A DNA stretch of 64,000 nucleotides, taken from positions 124,001-188,000 of the forward strand of contig VXAZ01007587.1 in the NCBI GenBank assembly GCA_013399875.1. Direction: 5' to 3'. The stretch comes from Gymnorhina tibicen. Its lineage: Eukaryota > Chordata > Aves > Passeriformes > Artamidae. Of this stretch, positions 27,001 through 39,400 are shown one piece after another (within the stretch, counting starts at the first letter, position 1; every line of letters starts with the position of its first letter). The notes beneath the pieces are model-generated. The model was not told where the DNA came from. It saw nothing but the letters and a program-made list of their open reading frames with translations, and did no database searches. Made by a program: the position numbers and the translations under genes.

Positions 27001-30000
27001 CATACACCGTTACACTCTGGAAGCTGTACTTCTGGAATTTGTCACTTCATAGTGTTTTAAAGAACAAACCTGCTAATTTGCAAGTCACATTGTGAAATCC
27101 CTCTATTGTCCATTGCAATACTCTATTATATTATTTTCTTTATTGCAGGTTTTCCATTATAGTGAAAATATTGCAGGCTATGGATGATGAGTATACAGCT
27201 GAAGAACAGTGGCATTCCAGTAGCTAAGAGTATCTTGTGGAGTGACATTGACCAGAAAATCTCCACATTTAATTGACACACCACAAAAGAATTTCCTTAA
27301 GGAATGTTAAAGCCACAGAGAACTTATGTGAGGTGAGGACAAGCTCAGCCACTGACATCCTTCATTTGCTGGCTTGCTTTAAACAGGTACTTTTAGAGCG
27401 CAAGGTGGTCAGCATGAAGGGCATATGAGTCTCAGAGAGACAAAAGGAAAAACACACCTAGATGGTTAAAACATAAATAAAACCATGGACAAATATCTCT
27501 TTTCTGGTTCATATATTTTAAAGTTAAGAGACTTCAAATTTGTTGTCATAAAGGAGCTTGCTTTTAAAACTGTTTTACAACTTCACTAAGAATATATTTT
27601 TTAAGACTAAAAATTTTATATTTAACTGTGAATACTTAAGATTCCATATTAGTATGTGACAACAAAAATATATCTACAATAACTTCTAGAAAGTCATCAC
27701 ACTTTTCATCCCAGAACAAAAAGGAATTCTGCACTAAGCCTGAAAGGAATCCCTGAATTTCCACAGGGCAACATTCTCTTTAAAAATACATTGATAAACA
27801 GTGGCTATCTAATCTTACTTGGCCAGCTGCATTTGCTCTGTTATTAATTTATGCCAAAAAAACCCCAAACCAACAAATAAATGCAGACCAAAATAGCAAT
27901 ACCCCGTCCTCCAAATCCCCATACGAAACAAAATTCAAGCAGAAAATGTTGTTACTCTTGTATGACAAGATACTGAGAAATACAAGTTGCATTGCTTTCA
28001 AACATACTGCAATTACACCTCTGAATGGGATTATTTATGGCATACTTTTACATGCTATTAAGTCTTTGCTAACACCTTGGTACACTTATCCTTTTTGTTT
28101 TAATGAAAAATTTGTTCCTGCAGCTGAAGGAGAAAAACATGCCTTTTCTCTCACAAGATAACTAATTGCCTTTCTGATCTTTCTGCTAATGGTAGTTTTG
28201 GCAAATAAACTCAAACAACTCTTATTCAACCAATATTAATTACACTGTTCATTGGATGCAGGGTACAGCCTAGTGGTCAGGACTCAAGATATATTCATAG
28301 TCTGATCAAGGTTAAGAGTAAAACGGAATTGCAAAATAAACTGTAAAAACCACTAAATATATCATTATGAGATGTGGTTGTAGGTGGAGGGAGTTTCCTA
28401 TTGTTCTTCTACTTTTACACCATTTATTTTTATCTCTGAAAACAGAATTAATTTTTCCTTAAGGCAGGTAATGCCAACATTTTTTAAGACACAAAATATG
28501 ATTATGAACACACTGGCAAAGTGTATGGCAGATTTTGGGTACATATTTTTTCCCTACTAAGAAATGAATATCCTTCCTTTCCAGAGAAAGGAAAGGAAGA
28601 AAAATATAAATGACAACACGTATTGCAGAGAAATACAAGATCTCTGTTCTATTTATCTATTCCAAACACTGTCAGTTCCTGTACATCTGAGGACCTGCAA
28701 AAAGAGATCATCATAGGTTTAGTCAGGTCACCAGATTTTTGTGGGATAGAACCTCTAAGGCTCCATGACTTGCTTCTGTTTTTTCAGTTAGACTTGTTAT
28801 TACTTAACAAGCTCAAGAGTGAAGTTATTCTGGACTCCTTATGTGGAAGGTCTTGAAGAACTATCCACATAATTTATACCATTTCAGGGGTTTTCACATA
28901 AAAATAAACAATTTAAATCCAACGTAGGTTTGTGTCATTCTATTTCTGAACACCACCTGTTCAGAGGCTTTTATGAAATCAAGTTACTGCTAAAAAGTTA
29001 AAAAATTAGTAATAAAGGGAGATAACTAGCATGGCTCTCTGATCTACTGAGCTGAACTTCTACTTTCAGAGTGCTTTCCTGCATTCTCTCTCACAGTTGC
29101 AGTCATGTACATTGGGGCACACGTGATGCAAACGCACAGAGAAAGGTGTTTTATACGTAGCTTTTAAATCCAATTGTTCACACTACAATGCTTTACTATA
29201 CTGCTAATTCATTACTTCATTCCTCTATCCCAGTATCCCAGAACCATTAAAAGATGCTGCTGCTGACGTTGGCTTGTTATACTCCAAACACAAGGTGAGT
29301 GATATGTAATACCAGATTCTTACTTCAACTATGGTTTTGTTAAATTAGCATCACTGTAACTTTTTAAAAGCAGTGCCTTTGTCATACACACATACACAAG
29401 ACTGAGTAACTCCAAATCACTGTGTGATTATAGTAAGTATTCCAGGCACAGTAATTCATGCTTCTTTTTCAGTCTCCCTTTGGGATTCAGGCAGCAATAT
29501 GACAAGGATCAAGCCACATATCATGGTGTAATCCTGTCCCCAACAAAATTACTCATGTGAGTCAGCAGAGCCAGCAATTTCACCTCATCTGGAAAGTCAT
29601 TTCACTTATTGTGCCTTTTCTCTTTCAGCAAAATTGACTGGGATTGTACTTCCAAATTAAAACTAGCCTCCTGCTGTGACAAAGTAATTTATTAGACTAA
29701 ATTGATAGACTGGACAGATGCCCAAGTAAGTTTTCTTAAGGCTTTTAATCACTTGGCATACTTTCTAACTTGAATGAAAGGCCCATCAGTTTTGTTTTCA
29801 GATAGACTCCAATGTACTTCCATTTCAGATGTACCTTTATCTTTTTCTGTCGTTAGTGAAATAAACAAACCCTCTAAATTACAGCCTCAATAAATCTGAC
29901 CTTCCCACACAATGTCATGTTGGGTCCTGCGTTGTGGCACTGAGTAATAACACAGACCAAAGGTCTGTCCCCTTTGCTGATCACGACTATTTATGCTTAA

Positions 30001-33000
30001 CTAAGCAATTCATTCAGGACTGTTGTGTTGTAATGTATGTTCAAATGGCAGAAAGCTTCTGCCATTGGGGTGCCAATTTCTGAGTGCTGTAGAATGAAAA
30101 ACTAAAAAAATTGGAAGTGGCTGTGAAGTTTGTGATGCCACCTCTCAGAGATTTTACCATCTTAATACAAAAGAACTACCTTTTCTTCTGCAGCTCAGGT
30201 CATAATCCTATTTCTCCTCTCTCTTCTTTAAACACTTTGCCAAGTGTAAGACATGTTGTAAGTAGTACAGGTAACTTTCCAAAATACACAGATTTACATC
30301 TTAAGACAGTAAATATGTGTATTTTGGAAACATTTCAAAAGATAACTGTTTTGTAAAAGGAATACTAAATGCAGAGTGGGAAAGCCAGAAGATATCAGTC
30401 AATGACCCTAAAGCTTGCTTCATCTCCACAGAAGTGTTAACGTTTTAGTGAGAAAAGTAACCTTCTTCTCTGAGATTTGTTTCTACAGTAATGGTAATTT
30501 GCCATAATTTCCATGACACTTGCTCTAGCCTATTGCCTTAAATAGATTTTCCAGTTAAGAAGTGGACAAGGTTCTCCTAAGATAAGAAAGCTATGGGCTG
30601 GTAATGCACTTATTAAAGTCTATCATAAAGCCAAGTCCATCATTTCTGCTAGCTAAGAGGGAAGGGCACCTGCAAGACAGGGCAAGAGACAGAAGCAGCA
30701 GAAATATCTGAAAAGCAATCCACCAGCAGAACCAAAGTGTCAGACACTGATCAACAAATACTGGTACTGTGCACTAGTCAGTCCAGAGAAAGCACTTATT
30801 GGGCCAAGGACTGTGGCTAAAAGGAGTTGGAAACTAGAACCAAAAATTCCTTCCTCTCTGTATTCACAGGAACAGAGCTTGGTACGTTGCATATAAACTG
30901 GATGACATCACAAGTAAACGATAACCATTCTTTTTCTCAGATAGAAACAATATGCAAAACCTTGACATTTTGGTTAACTCTGCATGAAAAGCAATAATAG
31001 GTGATAATTACTTGTGTAACAATTAATACAATCAGATTTCAACTCTAGACTGCCATGAAAAAAAACATCTTACAAGGGACGAACTACCTAAGTAATAAAA
31101 TTTCATAGATGGGAATGTGACCATTCAAGGGCATCAAGGGTGAAGAGGGAAAAAGAAAGCATAAGAACAATGTAAAAAAAAAGCTTATGTTCTTGCAGTG
31201 ATGATGGTTTAACAAAATGAAACAAAGAAATAAAAGTGATCAAAGCAGTACCTCCGATAAATCCCTTTTATAACATGTAGAAAACACACAGGAAAATAAT
31301 GAAAAATGATGTGAGAGAGACTTGATCCGGCAGAGAAAGTTACCCAGAGGAAGGGGCTGTTATTTCAAGTCAACTCAGGTGTCTTCTTTCCTTCACTGTG
31401 CATCCACAAAAAAGCTTGTGCTGCCACAAAGCAAGCAATGACCAGGAGGTGCTTAAACAGGAAAAGTGAAAATTTGAGACATGCAGTGTCCAGTCAAATC
31501 CTGCTACAGGTTATGGACTCCTCTGCCATCCAGAAGAGAGTCTGCATGTAAACAGTAATGTATCCTGGACTGCAAAATAAAGCAAGGCATAGACTTCCTT
31601 ACTTTGGCCAACTGTGTTCTGGGAACAACAACAGTAAAGGGATTGGTAATCCTCTGGGGAGTGGAAGCACTCTTAAGTCACTGCAGCTTTTTGATTCAGT
31701 GCAAAAACCAAGGCCCTTGAACAGGAGAAATGATAAAGCTGCATGGAAAATTTCAGTTCTGATTTGTGGTACCCAAGAGGTTGAAAATCTGGGTTTTTTT
31801 GCTCCAGAACAGTCTGAAAGTCTTTTAAGCATACCAAGTTGACACATTCTTAAACAGTCCCTTTCTCTCTTAATGAAAGGACAGGCTTGAATAAGGTCTC
31901 TCTTTATCCCATGGGAGTCTATGAAGAAGCAATATAGCTGAAAAGTGACCAAAACACATTTTACTAGAATCATATTTCATGATTTGTTGAAAAGAGATGA
32001 GTACAGGAAAACAGTAGCAAAACCAAGGCAAAACTGTGTACCACCAAATAGACCACTATCTTGGAACACTTCATAGGCAAACAGATAAAAACAAGCACTT
32101 AAATTCAAGCAGTGACTCTATTACATTGAATTTAAAATACAAATGAAAGTATGTCCCACTGGAACTTCTAAACCACCATATTTTAAAGCCATAATCAGTA
32201 TTTGCAACACAAGTCTTAAACAAAAAAAGATGTTTTTAAAAAACCCTAAGACTGTGTACATATGAGATTTAACTTTTACCCTTCTTTCCTCTTTCTTGGA
32301 ATTTCTAGGCATTTCATTTCAAGCTTTTCCCCTAACTGTGACTAATAAAACACAATTTAAAATTCTGAAATTCTCGAAGTTTTATGGAAAAATTGAAATT
32401 GAAAATTAATTGTAATCTCTAAGAAATGCATTTAATTTTTGCCATAATGCAAATGACAAACGTAAGTTTGCTTATAGGATACCATAAGCTGCAAGCTTCT
32501 TTTCAATATTTATATCGCTACCAATTAGCAGTTTGTGTACTACAAGCTAGGTAGACATAGGTGAACTTTATAGATTATTTATAGTTACATTGTGAACCAT
32601 CACATTTTAATTAAATGAGTTAAATTAAAGCACAAGTCTGATAATCTTATAGGGTAAAGATATGATGACAACTCCTCCTAGTGGAAGCACATCTAGCACA
32701 ACAAAATTCAGAAAAACAGATTTCCTAGGTATCATGCTAGGTTTTTGCTGGTACTAGCTAGGTCTGCACTTTTTCTACCCTTTACTGATTTAAGCTATTC
32801 ATCCAGCTTTTCAGTACTATAGAAAAAATAGCTATGGGCTTTTAAGGAAGCATGAAAATCATTTCACTTTAAAGCTTGCTGTTATACTGGCAAAACATGG
32901 TTTCTACACATAACTGAGAATCAGGTTTCAAATTAATCTAAAGCAATCTTTTACTGTAGGACTATGTGTCACCACCACCTCTTCAAACTGTGGGTGAGAC

Positions 33001-36000
33001 TGATGTGATGTAAAGTAACTTACATTTATCGTGAACAATGAAGCTCTGCTGATCTACTGGTGCTGGGAGTGCAGCTCGCCGTGGCTCCTTTTTGTTTCCT
33101 CTTTCACTCATACTTTGTTTCAACTGTGCCAGGCATGATTTCCATGTGAATGAATCCCCTACATTTATCTGAATAGACTACTCTGTTCAACCAATTCCAT
33201 CTCCAAGGCTCAGACTGCCACAGACATTACACATGCTGTTCAGCCTGAACCTAGAGGAGTGGTTTTACCAGAATAGCTCAGAATAGCAGACAGACCTATT
33301 AGGAATATGCAGTATCACGTAATATGCTGAACAGGCTATCAATACTGTAATTCATTTATTTTAGTCCCTGATTTGCTTCACATTTCCTTGTTCAAATTGT
33401 TTTAAGTCCAAAATATTTTTGGTGAAATTTTGACAAATTGTTGTGAAGGATGTAAGGATACCAGATTCCTTGAAAAGAAATTATTAGCATAAATACTGTT
33501 GGCAGTCTAGGCACTGAAGGGATACTTGTAACATGGATTTTTATGTCAATCCAACATTTAGCAAATCTGTTGCAGACTACAGAGAAACAAATACAAAACA
33601 TTACTCAACTTGTATATGCTGTTCTGGCCAATGTTTGTGTAAAGATAAATAGTCTACAAAGTACCAGTCAGGAGTTAAATACATACTGACTCAGCAACTA
33701 CACAGCAGATTTTCGTGCCAGACATCTCACAGAGAATACCACAGACATCAAGCTCCTTTATGTCAGACTTCAAATCAGGTATTTTCAGTTGGTGGGATTT
33801 CAATACTTATCACCAGTTACAAGAAACAACTAAGACAGCGGTTCATCATTCCTTATGTACTGTTTATGGAAGGCATAGACTAATCACCCTTAATTTATTT
33901 TCCTTACATACAGGAGTGCAACTTTCTCAATTTCATAAAATCAATGTATTTTTAATTATTAAGCTGAAGTTCTAATACAAAAGCAGTTTTTCATACAATC
34001 TTATTCAATGGGGAACATAATGTCACTGATATCCTGGGTAGCAAAAGGATAAATGAGCTTAAAAGATGATGTATGCAGATAAAACAAAACAAAAAACCCC
34101 CAAACTATTTAAAACAAAGACAGACAACCAAAATTTCTGAAAATTCTTACAGGATGAATTACCAACAGCTTTGGTGACATGCTGGGGTAGTAAATATCCC
34201 TGTATACTTATGTTCTTACAACACTTGTCAAAGCATAAGTTTGTCCTAGGGAGAGACTTTTGGTCCAATTCATGCAAATGTTCTTGCATTTCACATGGAA
34301 TGCAGAAGTGGCACAAAGCTGCTCCACTAGCACAAATTAGTTCAAAGAATTTTGAAAGTGTCACTCTTCTCTTGCAGATTTTAACAATACTTGACCCAGT
34401 GTATGGGCAATTCCCTAACTCTATCTTTAAGCCCAGATTAGTTATTGTACATTCTCCTGCCACTGGTCTAAAGTTAAAACTCATGTATGGTGTATGTTTT
34501 TTGATTCCCAGAAATGGCAAATGTTTGTGCTTAATGCAGGTGATATGACAGCAATCAGGTGATCAAGTATTAATGAATCTAGCATGTCACCAGAAAAGAC
34601 TAGTATAAATGTCCAAATACATTCAGTACAAGCAACTTAGCAGATCTTTTGAAGGCTAGAGCTAATTGTAACAGTATTTATGTGATCAGACTAAAATAAA
34701 TAAATAGAACTAAGATCATCAAACACTTAAACAGAAAGTGTTGATCACTATGGCCTAGTAAATCTTTCCTCTTTCTGTATGTCTGTGTGGTCTGTTGTAG
34801 CTAGATGAGAGTTCATCCTACCAGCACAAGCAGCATGTTAGTTCAGTGCTGAAATTGAGCCAGTATTCACTGTTGAAAAGACTCCACAGCTGCTTCTCAG
34901 CTTGAACAGCCAGAGCCTATAATGCACCCAACAGTAACAGACTGTAAATACATATGCCATATAATCAGAAATCTGATTAAAGCAAGCATGCTAAGCTCTC
35001 TGTGGGGTGAGGGGATCAAGAAAAAATGAGTTTACATCTGTGATTCCATGCTAAAATTTTACTGTGGACTGATCCAACTTTAACATTCTAGTCCTGCTCC
35101 TTTCAATTCCTCAGCCATATCAACCCAGAAGTTCCTTGACTCCACTGCACAAATTCTACCATTTGTGTGGTCAGATGCTAAACTGGATACATGAAATGGT
35201 CCTATTTTACTGAAAACACAAAACTGTGCCTCTGCAGAGCATGTGTTTTTTAAAAATGTGCAGATCCAGGACCAAGGCCTGTCTCAAGTTCTTTAACAAC
35301 TAGTTACTGTAATGGGTTTCTGAAATGTTTTATCATTTAATACATTCCTCTTCAGCTCTTCTGCCATTCAGAATTGGAAGGAAAGAGTAGGACTGCCTTA
35401 TTTTTTTAATAACGCTGCTCAGAGACACTGAACTTCTGAATCAAGCTCCACTTTTTTTTTTTTTTAAATTCTTTTTATTTGCCTTCTGGTGCTTGAACCT
35501 TTATGGTTAACTTAGATCTTTCTTTCAAGGTGTTCTACAAATAACAGCTTTTTTGAAAAGGCTGAGATATTCACATGACTAATTAACTCCAGGATTTGAG
35601 TGCTATCTAATCTACCTAAACTGACTTGTGATAAGAATCAAACTGGCAGCAGAAATAACAACAAAATACATCACAGGTGCGTTTGCTAAATTATGACCAA
35701 AAGAAAAATGTGCTCTTAAGTTGTGCTTCATTCTGCACCTACACGGCAGTTTTTGCAGTGTAACAAAAGGAAGGACTATGGTGGCTCTTCTCACATACCC
35801 CAGTGCTAAATTAATCTTCTTATCTTAAGACACTGATAAATATGGTTTGAGCAAACCAAGCTGATTTTGCATTGAAATGGATTAAAACAAAAGTTTTAAT
35901 TTGTCGGAGCTTGGTTTCCCCTTTTCTGCAAGAGCTTAGTAGCCCTGAGCCTTTTTACTCTGCAACCTGCCTTTGCTCTTGTGTATACATATTCTTACTG

Positions 36001-36400
36001 CTTGGCTGCTCTAAACTTCTGAACTGTGTAGTTAACAGGATTTGTCTTCTCCTTCTTGCTCTTTGCCTCTCACTCCTCCTCATTAGTCTGGTGCTCCAAG
36101 CCACAAAGTCATGCCTGGTATGTTTTCCTATCTGTTTATGCATTCATTTTTGTTGACTTTCATTTTACAATGAAGTGATAACTGTTTAGGGGCTGAGAGC
36201 AGAGCGTAACATGCCAGTTGATATAATTCAAAAAGCTGCATAATAAGCAATAAAAATTCCCCAAACTTTGAAATTAAAAATAATTCAGTCCTAAATTCAA
36301 CACCCTCAGAAAGTAAAATCACTTGCTGATTTATTTCTTTTTAATTAACTCATCATTAAAAAGGAAAAGAAAAACAGCACATTTCCTGAAGATGATCAAT
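24096..36400 (-). other. BCAR3: putative BCAR3 5' intron, segment after the gap
   Basis: AT-rich sequence. I find no exon, RNA gene or long repeat that I can name. It contains a perfect 10-bp inverted repeat with a 7-base centre at 28573-28599 and several poly(A/T) runs. The open frames of about 120-150 codons at 31599-31973 and 34059-34548 have no recognisable domain. Confidence 0.4.
28573..28599. repeat. 10-bp inverted repeat, purine/pyrimidine
   Basis: CTTCCTTTCC at 28573-28582 is matched by GGAAAGGAAG at 28590-28599 across a 7-base spacer. The arms are all pyrimidine and all purine respectively, so both a hairpin and other structures could form. Confidence 0.8.
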
Positions 36401-36450
36401 AATCATAGAATCGTTTGGTTGGAAAAGACCTTTAAGACAGTCAAGACCAA
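36401..36450 (-). mobile_element. CR1 LINE 3' end fragment, minus strand
   Basis: The plus-strand text 'aatcatagaatcgtttggtt' followed by 'ggaaaagacctttaagaca' is the reverse complement of the CR1 3' terminus, in which short TTCTATGAT-like repeats follow the 'ggtccttttcaaccca' type phrase. Only about 50 bases remain. It is one of the clearest signs that the host is a bird or other sauropsid. Confidence 0.85.
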
Positions 36451-39400
36451 ATAAATGGGTTTATTAAAATAAACTTGCATTCAGTGAGAATGAGCCTATA
36501 AGGCACTGGGCACAAAGCTGAAACAAATGAAGTTTTAATATAAATTATGTTTTAATTTTACATTGATGTTTTCTCTGTTTTCTAAACTGAATGTCCTTGT
36601 ATACATTGCAGTTAGTGCTAGAACTCACAAGACTACGTAACTTGCACTGAGACAAGTAGCAATAAAAAAAATGTCCGAGTATCAGTAAAAGTTAGGCTGA
36701 AAATTGTAACACACAGGAAGCTGCTTTATGGAGAGCTCAGCCATAAAGAGCAAGATGGGTCATAACCTCATAACTTTCTTAGTAAGTCAATCTGTCTGTA
36801 AGAGTCAGACAATCCTTTGCTTACATCTGCTCATATATGAAAAAAGCAGTAACTCGGTTTTTAGTACACCTTTGGAACCAAACAGCTAACGAGCTGAAAT
36901 GTTAAAATACTTGGTTCTAGTTGGAGAAAACACCAGTAGCAAGTCAGGAATTTCTTTGAATCAACTGAGTTTACATGCAAAAATGCTACCAGTCATATTT
37001 TTGTAAATGCAGGGCAAGTCTCATAAACAAAGAACTATTTCCTTTTCCTTTGAAGATATGGTATAGACAGTGCCAGGAGTACTAGAGACAGATAAAAAAC
37101 ACCACAGGTAGATAACATAAAAGGCTGAGCCAGTCTAAACTTGCAATGCCAATTCAAATTTGTTCAGAGTATTTTTGATTAATTTTGTGGTAGCAAGCTT
37201 AATTCCTTACCAAGTCTGTCTACATACCAGTTTTATTGGTATTTCTGCAGATAGCCCAAAGGATTTCTTTCCAGTCCCTTCCTGTTTCCCTCCTACTCTG
37301 TGATGCAGTGTAACTGCATTCAAGCCATAAACCATCCTTAAATGGAGGCTGGATTCTGTTGATTTCTCAGCCATCACCACTGAGCTTTCCTTACCTGCTG
37401 ACTTCTGTCCTGCAGCATTCCTCATGACAAGCTCCTATTGACACTGTGCTGTGCACTGACCCTCTTCCTCAGAAGTTCTCTAGCCTCACCTCACCATATT
37501 CTGTAGCAATCTGCTCCAGGGACAGCACGAGTGCAGAGGCAGGACGATCCATCTACTGCTGCAGGGTAGGACACTTTCAAGTAACACTTCGTTTCTCAAG
37601 TGTAACTTGGAGGATCTCAGCTGAGGTTCAGCACAAATCTGATTGCTTCAGCCAAGCCCTTAATTTGCAGCAATATCTGAACACCTGTGATACAAGTGTA
37701 TCTAGTTTGGGTTTAAATCCTAATGCATTACAGCTGAAGCACTGGGCTTCTACCTGTAGTATTACTTTGCCTTTGGTTGTGTTGGCTGTAATCTTGCAAT
37801 TACCAGATCAACTCATCACAAATTTTATACTGTATCACATACAACCTGAAAGGAGAGCTTCAGTGCTTTTAAGCACTGGAGTTAAATTATTAAACGTTTT
37901 CTCTGACATCTGTCTGAAGCTTTATGTATTCACATTAGAAGAGCAAAAGACAAAGATAGCTCAACTCTCTGCAGTGGTAACAGCAGATCTGCTTTGGTAT
38001 ATTTCCCTTCATTTAATAATCCACCTATTTCAAAGATGTTCTAAGTGTTTACAATACAAAAGTAAATCTGCATGCAAAAAACAACACAGAATTGCACAGC
38101 AGCAGTAGTATTCCACAAAATGGAACTAAACCAGAACCTAGCTCATCTCCTGTCCTGCAGGGCTTGTTCAATAGAAGGCTTTCAGAGAGAGCCTGCATTA
38201 GGCTTGCTGCAGGAAGAGGGTCTGTGCTCTGTTGGAACAGGAAGGTAACCAAGTTTCAAGACTGACAGCATTGCACTGTGAAACCTGCACTTTATTGGCA
38301 CAAGCACCCATGTTAATTTTAAAAGTCACGCTAACATTAACTGATAAATCTAGAAATCTGATGAAACAAGTGCACTAATCTGTAAAACAGTAGTCATTGT
38401 ACTAAAGTGTATAGTTGAGAGAACCATATTAAAGTCTCTCAAGTACTTTAAGCTACAATATAAAGGAATATTTCCATAAGATACTTAACATTATAAGGAA
38501 ATTTTCTGCTCTCAGTACTGATGACATGGCTGGGCATGGGTGTACAGAACTTGTACGTGGAAAGACAGTGGAACACCTGTCAAGAGCACTGCACTTATGG
38601 ATGGTCCCCAAACTCCATGAGCAAAGTAATATGATTAATTTCCTAGACCATTTTTGCTAATGCTGATATTTTAAAATTTTATTGCAATTTTTTTGAAGTT
38701 GTTCTCTTAGTATAACTAAACAACTCTGTTTTATTCTCCTCCTCAAGCTATCTTGTCCTTTAAATTTTCACTTTCCTCTTACAGTTTCATGGACTCCACT
38801 TCTAGAGAATCCTTCTAATAGTATTTTCAAAAAGTAGGAAATTAACTCCATATTAATAAGAAAGACACACACAGATAAATGTGAGATGCAGTAAAGAGGA
38901 AGAAAAGCAGTAGCTAAAACCAGTCAGATGAAAAGACATCAAGAAAATTTTAAGCTGAAGTAAGTAGGGAGACTAAAGAGAATAGAGAACAGGAATCTAG
39001 CACAGACCAGAACAAATCGCTGAAAACCTGCAGTAAAACATGACTAGAGAAAAAGCTGACACGTGAGAATGACTAAAATTTTCCTTGTTTGTTTTTATTT
39101 TCCCTACAGTTACATGAGCAATAGTGCAGTTTCACTAGTGGAAGAGTCTGTAAACATGTTAATAGCTCTAGAAGTAGAACAAGACTTGCCTAGATAATAG
39201 GTTTCTATTTTTTAAATACATAATTTTTCTTCCCAGTAATAAAAAAAAATTCCATAGTTGAATTGCATCAGTTGGTATGTTGTCTTGTGACTGAATTCCT
39301 GTAAAGTGATGCCGTCCTCAAGGCATTTTTTTTAATAGCTTTATTTTGGCAAGTCTTAAGGGAAAGTTAACAGCAGAGGTATGCAATTTAAAAAAAAATT

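Noticed and set aside
31558..31973. Opposed open frames of 94 and 124 codons
   Set aside because: No domain, no splice context, and ordinary intronic composition.
34059..34548. Opposed open frames of 153 and 125 codons
   Set aside because: No recognisable protein and no sign of a repeat family. Chance frames are the simplest explanation.
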